A stretch of 64,000 bases of DNA from an uncultured Bacteroidia bacterium (GCA_902782225.1 CACZMF010000015.1:62001-126000), one strand, 5' to 3'. Counted from the first letter of the stretch, positions 53,768-62,201 are shown. Notes: generated from the sequence alone by a model not told the origin. Translations and numbers: made by a program.

Positions 53768-55302
53768 CACAGGATGAACTTTTCAAAGTGCTTGTAGCAC
53801 ACTGCAAAGAGTACGGTTTTATTTTCCCTTCAAGCGAGATCTACGACGGCCTGGCCGCTGTCTATGACTATGGCCAGATGGGCGTCGAGCTGAAAAACAA
53901 CATAAAGCAGTATTGGTGGAACGCAATGACCCGCCTCAACGAGAACATCGTGGGCATTGATTCCTGCATCTTCATGCACCCCCGCATCTGGGAGGCCTCC
54001 GGCCACGTGGGCGCCTTCAACGACCCGCTGATCGACAACAAGGACTCCAAGAAAAGGTACCGCGCCGACGTGCTGATCGAGGATTTCCTCGGGAAGATAG
54101 AGGAAAAGATCAACAAGGAAGTCGAAAAGGGCCGCAAGCGCTTCGGCGAGGCCTTCGACGAGGCACAGTTCCGCGCCACCAACCCCAACGTGCTGCGCGA
54201 GCAGGCCAAATACGACGAGGTCCACGGCCGCTACAAGAAGGCGGAAGACGCCAACGACCTTGCCGAGTACCGCCAGATCATCATAGACAACAATATTGTC
54301 TGCCCCATCAGCGGCACCTGCAACTGGACCGACGTGCGCCAGTTCAACCTGATGTTCCAGACCTCGATGGGCTCCACGGCTGAAGGCGCCAGCACCATCT
54401 ACCTGCGTCCCGAGACCGCCCAGGGCATCTTCGTGAACTACCTCAACGTCCAGAAGACCGGCCGCATGAAGATACCTTTCGGCATCGCCCAGATCGGCAA
54501 GGCCTTCCGCAACGAGATAGTGGCCCGTCAGTTCATCTTCCGCATGAGGGAGTTCGAGCAGATGGAGATGCAGTTCTTCATCAAGCCCGGCACCGAGCTT
54601 GAGTGGTTCAAGAAGTGGAAGGAGCAGCGCATGAAGTGGCACGTCAACATCGGCATGGGAGCGGAGAACTACCGCTTCCACGACCACGAAAAGCTGGCAC
54701 ACTACGCCAACGCCGCCACCGACATCGAGTTCCAGTTCCCCTTCGGATTCAAGGAGCTGGAAGGCATCCACAGCCGCACCAACTGGGACCTCGGAAGGCA
54801 CCAGCAGTACTCCGGCCGCAAGATCGAGTACTTCGACCCGGAGGAAGGCGCCGCCTACACTCCCTACGTGGTGGAAACCTCGATCGGCGTGGACCGTATG
54901 GTGCTCGCAGTGCTCAGCCACTCCTACAAGGAGGAGAAGCTGGACAACGGCGAGACCCGCGTGGTGCTGAGCATCCCCGCTCCCCTCGCGCCCGTCAAGG
55001 CCGCGGTGCTGCCTCTCGTCAAGAAGGACGGCCTGCCCGAACTCGCGCAGAAGGTGATGGACCAACTGAAGTTCGACTTCAACTGCCAGTATGAGGAGAA
55101 GGACTCCATCGGCAAGCGCTACCGCCGCCAGGACGCCATCGGCACGCCGTACTGCATCACCGTGGACCATCAGTCCCTCGAGGACGGCTGCGTGACCGTG
55201 CGCGAGCGCGATACCATGAGCCAGGAGCGCGTCCCCATCACGGAGCTCCGCGCCCTCATCGACAAGCGCGTCAACCTCAACAACCTCCTCCGCAACCTGT
55301 AG
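53764..55302 (+). CDS. glyS: glycine--tRNA ligase, class II dimeric type
   Basis: 512 residues. Class II motifs: motif 2 region GKAFRNEIVARQFIFRMREF, motif 3 region SIGVDRMVLAVL. The insertion with ISGTCNWTDVRQFNLMFQTS and RPETAQGIF is typical of the archaeal/eukaryal-like alpha2 GlyRS used by Bacteroidetes. The C-terminal anticodon-binding domain begins LAPVKAAVLPLV. The gene overlaps malQ by 4 bases. The symbol glyQS is also used for this single-chain type. Confidence 0.93.
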   Translation: MTQDELFKVLVAHCKEYGFIFPSSEIYDGLAAVYDYGQMGVELKNNIKQYWWNAMTRLNENIVGIDSCIFMHPRIWEASGHVGAFNDPLIDNKDSKKRYRADVLIEDFLGKIEEKINKEVEKGRKRFGEAFDEAQFRATNPNVLREQAKYDEVHGRYKKAEDANDLAEYRQIIIDNNIVCPISGTCNWTDVRQFNLMFQTSMGSTAEGASTIYLRPETAQGIFVNYLNVQKTGRMKIPFGIAQIGKAFRNEIVARQFIFRMREFEQMEMQFFIKPGTELEWFKKWKEQRMKWHVNIGMGAENYRFHDHEKLAHYANAATDIEFQFPFGFKELEGIHSRTNWDLGRHQQYSGRKIEYFDPEEGAAYTPYVVETSIGVDRMVLAVLSHSYKEEKLDNGETRVVLSIPAPLAPVKAAVLPLVKKDGLPELAQKVMDQLKFDFNCQYEEKDSIGKRYRRQDAIGTPYCITVDHQSLEDGCVTVRERDTMSQERVPITELRALIDKRVNLNNLLRNL

Positions 55303-55422
55303 CGGCTACGGCGTGAGCTTTAGAGGCTCCTTCGGGCTCTACTGGTGCTGCCACAGACGCCCGTCACTGCGCCCCACACCGCCAGCGTGAGACATAACCA
55401 GCTGAACTACAGCAACATGCAT

Positions 55423-55494
55423 AAACCCGATTGCACCAAACCGCGCAATCGGGTTTTAACAACGTGCTGCTAATCAGCGCGTTACTACTCACGC
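55423..55494. repeat. 72-bp double-hairpin repeat, copy A
   Basis: Hairpin 1: AAACCCGATTGC (55423-55434) pairs exactly with its inverse ending in GGGTTT. Hairpin 2: AACGTGCTG-CTAAT-CAGCGCGTT with one G-T wobble. The repeat runs to 55494 and contains the stop and last codons of the RAYT gene. Copy B at 57629-57700 is the reverse complement with 6 differences in 72. The 120 bases before it, after glyS, hold no gene I can see. Confidence 0.85.
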
Positions 55495-56408
55495 CCAATC
55501 CGTATCCTCAGGTACTTCGCCAATTGCTCCCCAGGGACGGCCATGTTTTTCAGCACCTCAAAGAACAACTCTTCCCGTTGCGGTTCGCTCAGCTGAAATA
55601 TCTGGTGAATATCCTTCAGGTTCAGCCGCTGCTTCAGGTACTGGCTGATGCGGGAGTAGTAAACATCTGATTTTCCGGTGAATATCTCATTAAGATCATG
55701 CTCCGATCCAGTGCTGCAGTGCATGGCGTGGAGCATGTTTTCGTAAGATCCGAAGAGTGAAATAGCGTAACTGTAGTCTATGACGTTATACAGTGAGATG
55801 ATATAATCCGTCATCTGGGCCCGTTCCTTTGTGTCCAGCTTGCTATAAATCCGCTTCAAAAAACCGTAGTTCAGATGACGGTTGTTGTCGTGCTCAATTT
55901 TAACCTGCTTCAGGGCCTTTCTCATCTCCCAGGAAGCGTCACGAAGCACCAGAGGCTCAGAAAAAGGATGGTCCGATTCGGCATAAGCCAGGAAATTCCA
56001 CCTGTATTGTTCAGCCCTTTCGCATATCCGGCGTTCCACGGGGTTGTTGCCCAGATAAATGATATTGGTTCTTGCCGCTTTGTCCCCTATTTTTGGGACA
56101 CTTCCGAAACGATGCCTGAACAACGGCGTTGTCCTGTTGCATTCTATATTATTCAAAAACGCAAAGCGGCAGGTAACTGCCTGGATGAATGACGACAGAT
56201 CCTTTCTTCTTCCGGCGACCGAACTGTTGTGAATATGGTCCGGCATAAGGGTAAGCGCCACCGCTTTGATGTCGAACTTTTTGATGATTGTGCAGAACAG
56301 CGTGAAGTATACCAGGCAGTCGAATACGTTGTAAAACAACACGAAACCGAGGACGGTTCTTTGATAACAATGGTTTAAAATCCCACGAATGACTTTACGG
56401 CTTTTCAT
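55485..56408 (-). CDS. REP-associated tyrosine transposase (RAYT, Y1 HUH type)
   Basis: 307 residues. The HUH motif is His58-Ile-His60 in LMPDHIH and the catalytic Tyr118 in TNIIYLGNNPVE, with the neighbouring 'RFGSVPKIGDKAARTN' helix. The N-terminus (NHCYQRTVLGFVLFYNVFDC) and ERAEQYRWNFLAY are typical of the Bacteroidetes branch. RAYTs are single-copy, host-adapted relatives of IS200/IS605 TnpA that nick and move short palindromic repeats. All key residues are present. The 3' end runs into repeat copy A. Confidence 0.88.
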   Translation of the reverse strand: MKSRKVIRGILNHCYQRTVLGFVLFYNVFDCLVYFTLFCTIIKKFDIKAVALTLMPDHIHNSSVAGRRKDLSSFIQAVTCRFAFLNNIECNRTTPLFRHRFGSVPKIGDKAARTNIIYLGNNPVERRICERAEQYRWNFLAYAESDHPFSEPLVLRDASWEMRKALKQVKIEHDNNRHLNYGFLKRIYSKLDTKERAQMTDYIISLYNVIDYSYAISLFGSYENMLHAMHCSTGSEHDLNEIFTGKSDVYYSRISQYLKQRLNLKDIHQIFQLSEPQREELFFEVLKNMAVPGEQLAKYLRIRIGRE

Positions 56409-56455
56409 AGTGCGAAAGTTTAAGTGAACAATAGTAGTGATTAAATTCGAAATAA

Positions 56456-56473
56456 CAATAAAAATGCTAACTT
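56456..56473 (+). repeat. 18-bp promoter-core direct repeat, copy 1
   Basis: CAATAAAAATGCTAACTT is identical to 57825-57842 upstream of secDF. Here it is followed by AG, giving TAACTTAG, a weakened -7 element, 11 bases before the ATG at 56485. Confidence 0.55.
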
Positions 56474-56484
56474 AGTGGGTAATT

Positions 56485-57615
56485 ATGGATACAAAAAAGA
56501 ATAAAGAGGCCGGCGGACGCCTCGCCAGTCTGGATGCCCTGAGGGGCTTCGACATGTTGTTCATCATCGGCTTCGCCACGCTTCTGGGGTGGATTTGCAA
56601 GCTGTTCCCAGGGGGCGAGAACTGCTGGCTCAGCATACAGATGGGCCACGTGGCCTGGGACGGCCTGAGGCACCACGACACCATATTCCCGCTGTTCCTG
56701 TTCATCGCCGGCATATCCTTTCCCTTCTCCTACGCCAAGATGCAGGAAAAGGGCAAGACGCGCTGGCAGATATACTGGAAAATCATACGCCGCGGGCTCA
56801 TCCTGTTCTTCTTCGGCCTGCTGTGCAACGGCCTGCTGAAGTTCCATTGGAGCGACATGCGCATCTGGAGCGTGCTGGCGCGCATCGGCTTGGCGTGGAT
56901 GTTCGCAGCGCTGCTGTTCATCAACTTCAAGCCCTCCGTGCGTGCGGTGATCGCCGTCGTGATACTTGTCGGCTACTGGCTGCTGCTGCGGTTCGTGCCG
57001 GCTCCGGACGCGCCCGCGGGTGCCGGTCCCTTCTCCTTCGAAGGCAACCTGGTGGGTTACGTGGACCGCTGCCTCTTCCCGGGGCACCTGTATAAGGGTG
57101 ACGGCGGCGTCTTCGATCCCGAAGGCACCCTGAGCACGCTCCCCGCAATCGTCACTGCGATGCTGGGTATGTTCACCGGAGAGTGGGTGCGAAGGAAAAG
57201 CGTGAGCGAGAACAAGAAGGTGCTGTGGATGGTCACGGCGGCCGCCGTGCTGCTGGTCGTCGGCCTCGTGTGGTCGCGCTGGTTCCCGCTGAACAAGAAG
57301 CTGTGGAGCAGCACTTTCGTACTTGTGGTGGCGGCGTATTCGCTGGCGTTATTCGCTCTGTTCTACTGGATTATTGACGTCAAGGGCTGGAAGAAATGGA
57401 GCTTTCCCCTGGCCGTGATAGGCATGAACTCCATCACCATCTACATGGCCCCGAGGATCATTGACTTCAAGTACGCCACCAACTTCTTCATCGGCGGCCT
57501 GTGCTCGTTCATGGGTCCTGTCTGGGCTAAGATCGTGTGGTATATCGGCTTCCTCGCGCTTGAGTGGCTGTTCCTTTATTTCCTCTACAAAAAGAAGATT
57601 TTCCTGCGGGTGTAG
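56485..57615 (+). CDS. DUF5009/HGSNAT-like multi-pass acyltransferase
   Basis: 376 residues with about ten transmembrane helices. RLASLDALRGFDMLFIIG at the start and HDTIFPLFLFIAGISFPFSY are the signature of the heparan-alpha-glucosaminide N-acetyltransferase family (DUF5009). The loop His in WDGLRHHDTIFP is the usual active-site region. Bacterial members probably acetylate sugars or cell-envelope glycans across the inner membrane. It sits between the RAYT gene and repeat copy B. Confidence 0.85.
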   Translation: MDTKKNKEAGGRLASLDALRGFDMLFIIGFATLLGWICKLFPGGENCWLSIQMGHVAWDGLRHHDTIFPLFLFIAGISFPFSYAKMQEKGKTRWQIYWKIIRRGLILFFFGLLCNGLLKFHWSDMRIWSVLARIGLAWMFAALLFINFKPSVRAVIAVVILVGYWLLLRFVPAPDAPAGAGPFSFEGNLVGYVDRCLFPGHLYKGDGGVFDPEGTLSTLPAIVTAMLGMFTGEWVRRKSVSENKKVLWMVTAAAVLLVVGLVWSRWFPLNKKLWSSTFVLVVAAYSLALFALFYWIIDVKGWKKWSFPLAVIGMNSITIYMAPRIIDFKYATNFFIGGLCSFMGPVWAKIVWYIGFLALEWLFLYFLYKKKIFLRV

Positions 57616-57628
57616 GCTGCCGGCGGCA

Positions 57629-57700
57629 GCGTGAGCGGTAACGTGCTGATTAGCAGCACGTTGTTAAAACACGATTGCTCTGTTTGGTGCAATCGGGTTT
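57629..57700. repeat. 72-bp double-hairpin repeat, copy B
   Basis: Reverse complement of copy A with 6 mismatches. Hairpin 2 is perfect here (AACGTGCTG-ATTAG-CAGCACGTT), while hairpin 1 has one mismatch. It begins 14 bases after the stop of the DUF5009 gene. Confidence 0.85.
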
Positions 57701-57836
57701 GCGGATGTTATTGAGATTCGAGGAGTTATGGCTCACGGAGGAGGGATTTGAGATGAAAGCGGGCGGGCGTATATATAAAATATGCGCGTGCAGGACTATT
57801 TTTTGGCTTTTTTATAGTTTGTTCCAATAAAAATGC

Positions 57837-57844
57837 TAACTTTG
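57837..57844 (+). promoter_or_regulatory. -7 element for secDF
   Basis: TAACTTTG fits TAnnTTTG, 39 bases before the ATG at 57884. The preceding 18 bases (57825-57842) repeat the sequence upstream of the DUF5009 gene. The stretch 57701-57824 shows no gene. Confidence 0.55.
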
Positions 57845-57883
57845 CAAACTATTTTTGGACTTTAATTATTATTAACCATAGTT

Positions 57884-60800
57884 ATGCAAAGCAAAGGAGC
57901 AATCAGACTTGTAGCAATACTGCTCGCAATTGCCTGCCTCTGGCAGCTTTCCTTCACCGCTGTGACCAGCTTCCAGGAGAAGAAAGCACAAAAGGCCGCC
58001 GCCGCAAAGGCCGAGGCGTTCAGCCAGACTCCCGCATTCGCGAAGATTGCTGCAGAGGATCAAGCTTATTTCCTTGATTCACTCAAGAAGAACGAAGAAA
58101 AGAGGTTCACAGACTCTGTTTCTTCCCAGAAAGTTTATTTTGGCAACACATTCAAAGAAGTAAAGGCCAAGGAGATCAACCTCGGTCTGGACCTCAAGGG
58201 TGGTATGAACGTCATGCTGCAGGTGCAGCTCGAGGACCTCGTGCGCGCCCTGTCCGGCAACAACGTGAGCCCCGAGTTCCAGAAGGCTATCGCCCTTGCC
58301 AAGGAGCGTTCCGTCGGTTCGCCCTCCGACTTCATAACCCTTTTCGCAGAGGCCTGGAAGGAGACTTCCGGCGGCCAGAGGCTTTCCCAGGTGTTCGGCA
58401 CCTATGAAATGCGCGACCGCATCAAGCCCGAGTCCACCGACGAACAGGTGGTCTCCGTGATCAAGGAAGAAGCCGAGAGCGCAATCGCCAACTCATTCAA
58501 CGTGCTCCGCAACCGTATCGACCGTTTCGGCGTGACCCAGCCTTCCATCCAGAAGATCGGCAACACCGGCCGCATCCTCGTGGAACTCCCTGGCGTGAAG
58601 GAGCCTGAGCGTGTGCGTAAGCTCCTCCAGGGCACCGCATCCCTTGAGTTCTGGACCACGTTCGACGCCTCCGAAATCACTCCCTACCTCCAGGAGGCCA
58701 ACGCCCTTCTGGCAGAGTATGCTGCAAGTGAAGAGGCTGTCGAGCCCGAGGCAAAGCCCGCTGAGGGTGAGGACCTCGTGGCCGAGGAAATCAAGGCCCA
58801 GGCCGAAGACGAGGCCAATCTGGACGCCTACAAGAAGGCCAATCCCCTCTTCGCAGTGCTCCAGCCCTCCGGCTACCGCGGCAATGCCTGCATCGGTTTC
58901 GCAGCCGCTGCCGACACCGCAGCCGTGGGCAAGTACCTCCGCATGCCCGAGGTTGCAGCCCTCTTCCCCGCCGAATTCCGCCCCATGTGGAGCGTGAAGC
59001 CCTCCGAGATGATGGAGTCCGACAACATCTTCGAACTCATCGCCATCAAGTCCTCCAGCCGTGACGGCAAGGCCCCTCTCGACGGTGGCGTGGTCACCGA
59101 CGCCCGCGTGACCACCAACGACCGCCGCGGCGGCAGCCCTTCCGTGTCCATGACCATGAACGCTGAAGGCGCCAACATCTGGGCCCGCCTGACCAAGGAC
59201 AACATCGGCAAGCAGATCGCCATCGTGCTCGACGGCACCGTGTATTCCTACCCTACCGTGAACGGTGAAATCACCGGCGGTTCTTCCGAAATCAGCGGCA
59301 ACTTCTCCATGGAGGAAGCGACCGACCTTACCAACGTCCTCAAGTCCGGTAAACTCCCCGCCCCCGCATCCATCGTGCAGGAGCAGGTCGTGGGTCCTTC
59401 CCTCGGTGCAGAGTCCATCCGTTCCGGTCTCATTTCCTTCATCATCGCGTTCATCCTGGTGCTCATCTACATGATCATCTTCTACAAGGGAGCTGGTCTC
59501 GTGGCTGACATAGCACTGCTCACCAACGTGCTTCTCCTCTTCGGTACCCTCGCATCCTTCGGCGCCGTGCTCACCCTCCCGGGTATCGCCGGTCTCGTGT
59601 TGACGCTGGGTATGGCAGTGGACGCCAACGTTATTATATATGAGCGTATCAAGGAAGAGCTCAAGGCCGGCAAGGGTCTCGGCAAGGCCGTCCACGACGG
59701 TTACGCCAACGCCTACTCCGCCATCATCGACGGACAGGTGACCACCCTCCTCACGGGTCTCGTGCTGTTCTTCTTCGGTTCCGGCCCCATCAAGGGCTTC
59801 GCCACCACCCTCATCATCGGTATCATCACCTCAGTGCTCACCAGCATCTTCATCACCCGCCTCATCATCGACGACCGCGTGAACAAGGGCAAGAACGTGA
59901 GCTTCGAGTGGAACTGGTCCCGTAACTTCCTGAAGAACACCCACATCGACTTCATCAAGGGCCGCAAGTACTCCTACATCATCTCCGGCGCCCTGATCCT
60001 CATCGCAATCGGTTCCATCGCATTCAAGGGCTTCACCTACGGTGTCGACTTCACCGGCGGCCGCACCTATGTGGTCCGCTTCGACCAGCCCGTGACCGCC
60101 GAGGCCGTGCGTGCTGCAGTCAACACCACCTTCAACGCGGCAGACCCCGAGTCCTCCGTGGAAGTCAAGCAGTTCGGTGGTGACTCCCAGATGAAGATCA
60201 CGACCTCCTACAAGGTCAAGGACGAGTCCTCTTCCGTGGACACCGAAATCGAAGGCATGCTGTTCGAATCCCTGAAGGGCTTCTTCAAGGAAGACATCCA
60301 GCTCAGCGATTTCACCTCCACCCTGGAGAACCCCAACGGTATCATTTCTTCCGACAAGGTCGGCGCCTCCATTGCAAGCGACATCAAGCGTTCCGCAATC
60401 ATCTCCGTGCTCCTCGCCCTCCTCATCATCTTCGCCTACATCGCATGGCGATTCAAGGGCTGGAACTGGGGTCTCGGCGGCGTGGTGTCCCTGGCGCACA
60501 CTGCCATCATCCTGATCGGCTTCTTCTCGCTCTTCAGCGGTATCCTGCCGTTCAACCTGGATGTGGACCAGACCTTCATCGCGGCCATCCTGACCATCAT
60601 CGGATACGCTATCAACGATAACGTGGTTATCTTCGACCGTATCCGTGAGAATCTCGGCCTGCACCCTAACGACGACTTCAAGGATATGGTCAACAAGTCT
60701 CTCAACCAGACCCTGACCCGTACGGTCAACACCTCCGTATCCACCTTGCTGCCTATGCTCGCCATCGCCTTCTTCGGCGGCGAAAGCATCCGTGGTCTCT

Positions 60801-60904
60801 CCGTCGCCCTGTGCCTCGGTATCCTCGTCGGTACCTACGCTTCCATCATGATCGGTACCCCTATCATGTACGACAGCACCCGCAGGGCCGCCAGCAAGAA
60901 GTAA
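57884..60904 (+). CDS. secDF: protein translocase subunit SecDF
   Basis: 1006 residues, SecD and SecF fused in one chain. The N-terminal helix (LVAILLAIACLWQLSF) and large periplasmic P1 domain (INLGLDLKGGMNVMLQVQLE) come first. The first six-helix bundle carries IYMIIFYKGAGLVADIALL, LTLGMAVDANVIIYERIKEE. The SecF half starts near 705 with GFTYGVDFTGGRTYVVRF and repeats the bundle with IGYAINDNVVIFDRIREN. It uses the proton gradient to pull exported proteins through SecYEG. The single-chain form is normal for Bacteroidetes. Confidence 0.95.
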   Translation: MQSKGAIRLVAILLAIACLWQLSFTAVTSFQEKKAQKAAAAKAEAFSQTPAFAKIAAEDQAYFLDSLKKNEEKRFTDSVSSQKVYFGNTFKEVKAKEINLGLDLKGGMNVMLQVQLEDLVRALSGNNVSPEFQKAIALAKERSVGSPSDFITLFAEAWKETSGGQRLSQVFGTYEMRDRIKPESTDEQVVSVIKEEAESAIANSFNVLRNRIDRFGVTQPSIQKIGNTGRILVELPGVKEPERVRKLLQGTASLEFWTTFDASEITPYLQEANALLAEYAASEEAVEPEAKPAEGEDLVAEEIKAQAEDEANLDAYKKANPLFAVLQPSGYRGNACIGFAAAADTAAVGKYLRMPEVAALFPAEFRPMWSVKPSEMMESDNIFELIAIKSSSRDGKAPLDGGVVTDARVTTNDRRGGSPSVSMTMNAEGANIWARLTKDNIGKQIAIVLDGTVYSYPTVNGEITGGSSEISGNFSMEEATDLTNVLKSGKLPAPASIVQEQVVGPSLGAESIRSGLISFIIAFILVLIYMIIFYKGAGLVADIALLTNVLLLFGTLASFGAVLTLPGIAGLVLTLGMAVDANVIIYERIKEELKAGKGLGKAVHDGYANAYSAIIDGQVTTLLTGLVLFFFGSGPIKGFATTLIIGIITSVLTSIFITRLIIDDRVNKGKNVSFEWNWSRNFLKNTHIDFIKGRKYSYIISGALILIAIGSIAFKGFTYGVDFTGGRTYVVRFDQPVTAEAVRAAVNTTFNAADPESSVEVKQFGGDSQMKITTSYKVKDESSSVDTEIEGMLFESLKGFFKEDIQLSDFTSTLENPNGIISSDKVGASIASDIKRSAIISVLLALLIIFAYIAWRFKGWNWGLGGVVSLAHTAIILIGFFSLFSGILPFNLDVDQTFIAAILTIIGYAINDNVVIFDRIRENLGLHPNDDFKDMVNKSLNQTLTRTVNTSVSTLLPMLAIAFFGGESIRGLSVALCLGILVGTYASIMIGTPIMYDSTRRAASKK

Positions 60905-60926
60905 TCTTTCAAGCATTAAGATATTA

Positions 60927-60957
60927 AACGCCGCAGCTTCCCGCCGCGGCGTTTTTT
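60927..60957 (+). terminator. terminator of secDF
   Basis: AACGCCGC (60927-60934) pairs with GCGGCGTT (60946-60953), followed by a run of T. It lies 22 bases after the stop codon. Confidence 0.85.
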
Positions 60958-61047
60958 GTATCATCGTGATAGTCAATCATTTCTGCATCTCCTATGCTCC
61001 CTTTTACCCCATAGGAGATTAGCAACACACTGACAGATAGCGAGTTA

Positions 61048-61398
61048 GGGAAAACGGCCGCATTGCTGCGCGCGAAGACGACGGGGAGGCGTTGCGGTTG
61101 TCCTCGAGAACAGGAAACGGGGAGAACGGCAGCAAAATTGTGCGCGAAGACGATGGAGAGGCGTTGCGGTTGTCCTCGCGTGCAGGAAACGGGGAGAACG
61201 GCAGCAAAATTGTGCGCGAAGACGACGGGTAGACGTTGCGGTTGTCTTCGCGAGCAGGAAACGGGGAGAATGGCGGCAAAACTGTGCGCGAGGACGACGG
61301 AGAGGCGGCGCGGTTGTCCTCGCGTGCAGGAAACCGTGCAAATGGCCGCAAAACTGTGCGCGAAGACGATGGAGAGGCGGCGCGGTTGTCCTCGCGGA
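61048..61398. repeat. 72-bp tandem repeat array, about five units
   Basis: The motif CGCGA(A/G)GAC recurs at 61071, 61143, 61215, 61287 and 61359, exactly 72 bases apart. Each unit also holds GTC(C/T)TCGCG 20 bases later (units 2-5), forming a 9-bp stem. Units differ by several substitutions. Because 72 is a multiple of 3, several frames stay open through it on both strands, but none has a start, signal or family match that persuades me. I treat it as noncoding. Confidence 0.85.
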
Positions 61399-61441
61399 GA
61401 GTGTGTTGCGGAGAAATAGCTGAAATGGCTGGCGGGTGTTG

Positions 61442-61527
61442 CTAATGGTACAGTTGCCAGCACCATTGGCGGCAGAAGCAGGCGTGTTTCGCGACTAATG
61501 GTACAACGGAAAGCACCATTGGCGGCA
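61442..61527. repeat. two 33-bp direct repeats
   Basis: CTAATGGTACA-N7-AGCACCATTGGC... occurs at 61442-61474 and 61495-61527, 53 bases apart, each ending GGCGGCA. Each contains an AATGGT/ACCATT inverted pair. They lie between the tandem array and msrA. Only two units are present, so this is not a CRISPR array. Confidence 0.65.
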
Positions 61528-61577
61528 ACGCGGAGAATACGCGCGAGGGCTGCAGCGCGCATTACAAATAATAATTG

Positions 61578-61585
61578 TATATTTG
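61578..61585 (+). promoter_or_regulatory. -7 element for msrA
   Basis: TATATTTG fits TAnnTTTG and ends 7 bases before the ATG at 61593. Confidence 0.5.
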
Positions 61586-61592
61586 AGCCGGT

Positions 61593-62201
61593 ATGAAGGA
61601 AATCTATTTTGCAGCGGGGTGCTTCTGGGGAGCACAGCATTTTTTTGCCGGGGTGGACGGCGTGAAGGAGGCCGTGGCGGGTTATGCCAACGGAAAGGGA
61701 GAGAATCCGTCCTATGAGCAGGTTTACACGGACACCACGGGGTTTGCCGAGACGGTGCGCGTGAGTTACGACCCGGGGAGGGTCAGCCTGAAGGAACTGA
61801 CGGAACTGTATTTCACCATCATAGACCCGCTGAGCCTGAACAGGCAGGGCGGAGACGTTGGAACGCGCTACAGGACCGGTGTATATTACACGGATCCGGC
61901 GGAAAGGGCCATTATAGAGGCCGTTTTCCAGGCCGAGGAGAAGCGCGTGGGCGCGGCCCTGGCCGTCGAGCTGGAGCCGCTGCGGAACTTCTACCTGGCC
62001 GAGGAGCGTCATCAGGATTACCTTGACAAGAACCCGGGCGGATACTGCCACGTGCCTCTCAAGACCTTCCGCTACCTGCGCCTGTATCAGGACCTCAAGC
62101 TTGTCCTGGAGGGAGAGCCCGACCCCATTGCCCGCATGGCCAATACGGCCGCCATGGTCCATGAACGCATGCACTTTTCTGGACCGGGTTCTATCGCGTG
62201 A
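61593..62201 (+). CDS. msrA: methionine sulfoxide reductase A, first part of a frameshifted MsrA-fRMsr fusion
   Basis: 202 residues. MsrA reduces methionine-S-sulfoxide. Catalytic Cys is in AAGCFWGAQHFF near 10; NRQGGDVGTRYRTGVYY and the recycling Cys in NPGGYCHV (about 145-152) complete the domain. After residue 160 the chain continues into the N-terminus of a free-methionine-R-sulfoxide reductase (DLKLVLEGEPDPIARMANTA) and then ends early in SGPGSIA. A -1 shift at the TTTT run 62175-62178 would read HFFWTGFYRV and join the GAF domain in the next entry. Confidence 0.88.
   Translation: MKEIYFAAGCFWGAQHFFAGVDGVKEAVAGYANGKGENPSYEQVYTDTTGFAETVRVSYDPGRVSLKELTELYFTIIDPLSLNRQGGDVGTRYRTGVYYTDPAERAIIEAVFQAEEKRVGAALAVELEPLRNFYLAEERHQDYLDKNPGGYCHVPLKTFRYLRLYQDLKLVLEGEPDPIARMANTAAMVHERMHFSGPGSIA

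Noticed and set aside
55423..55457. Simple glyS terminator
   Set aside because: The hairpin is 120 bases from the glyS stop and belongs to a 72-bp repeat with an inverted copy elsewhere. It may still end transcription, but that is not its main identity.
61048..61527. Possible CRISPR array
   Set aside because: The 72-bp units are contiguous with no unique spacers, the 33-bp repeats number only two, and no cas genes are near.
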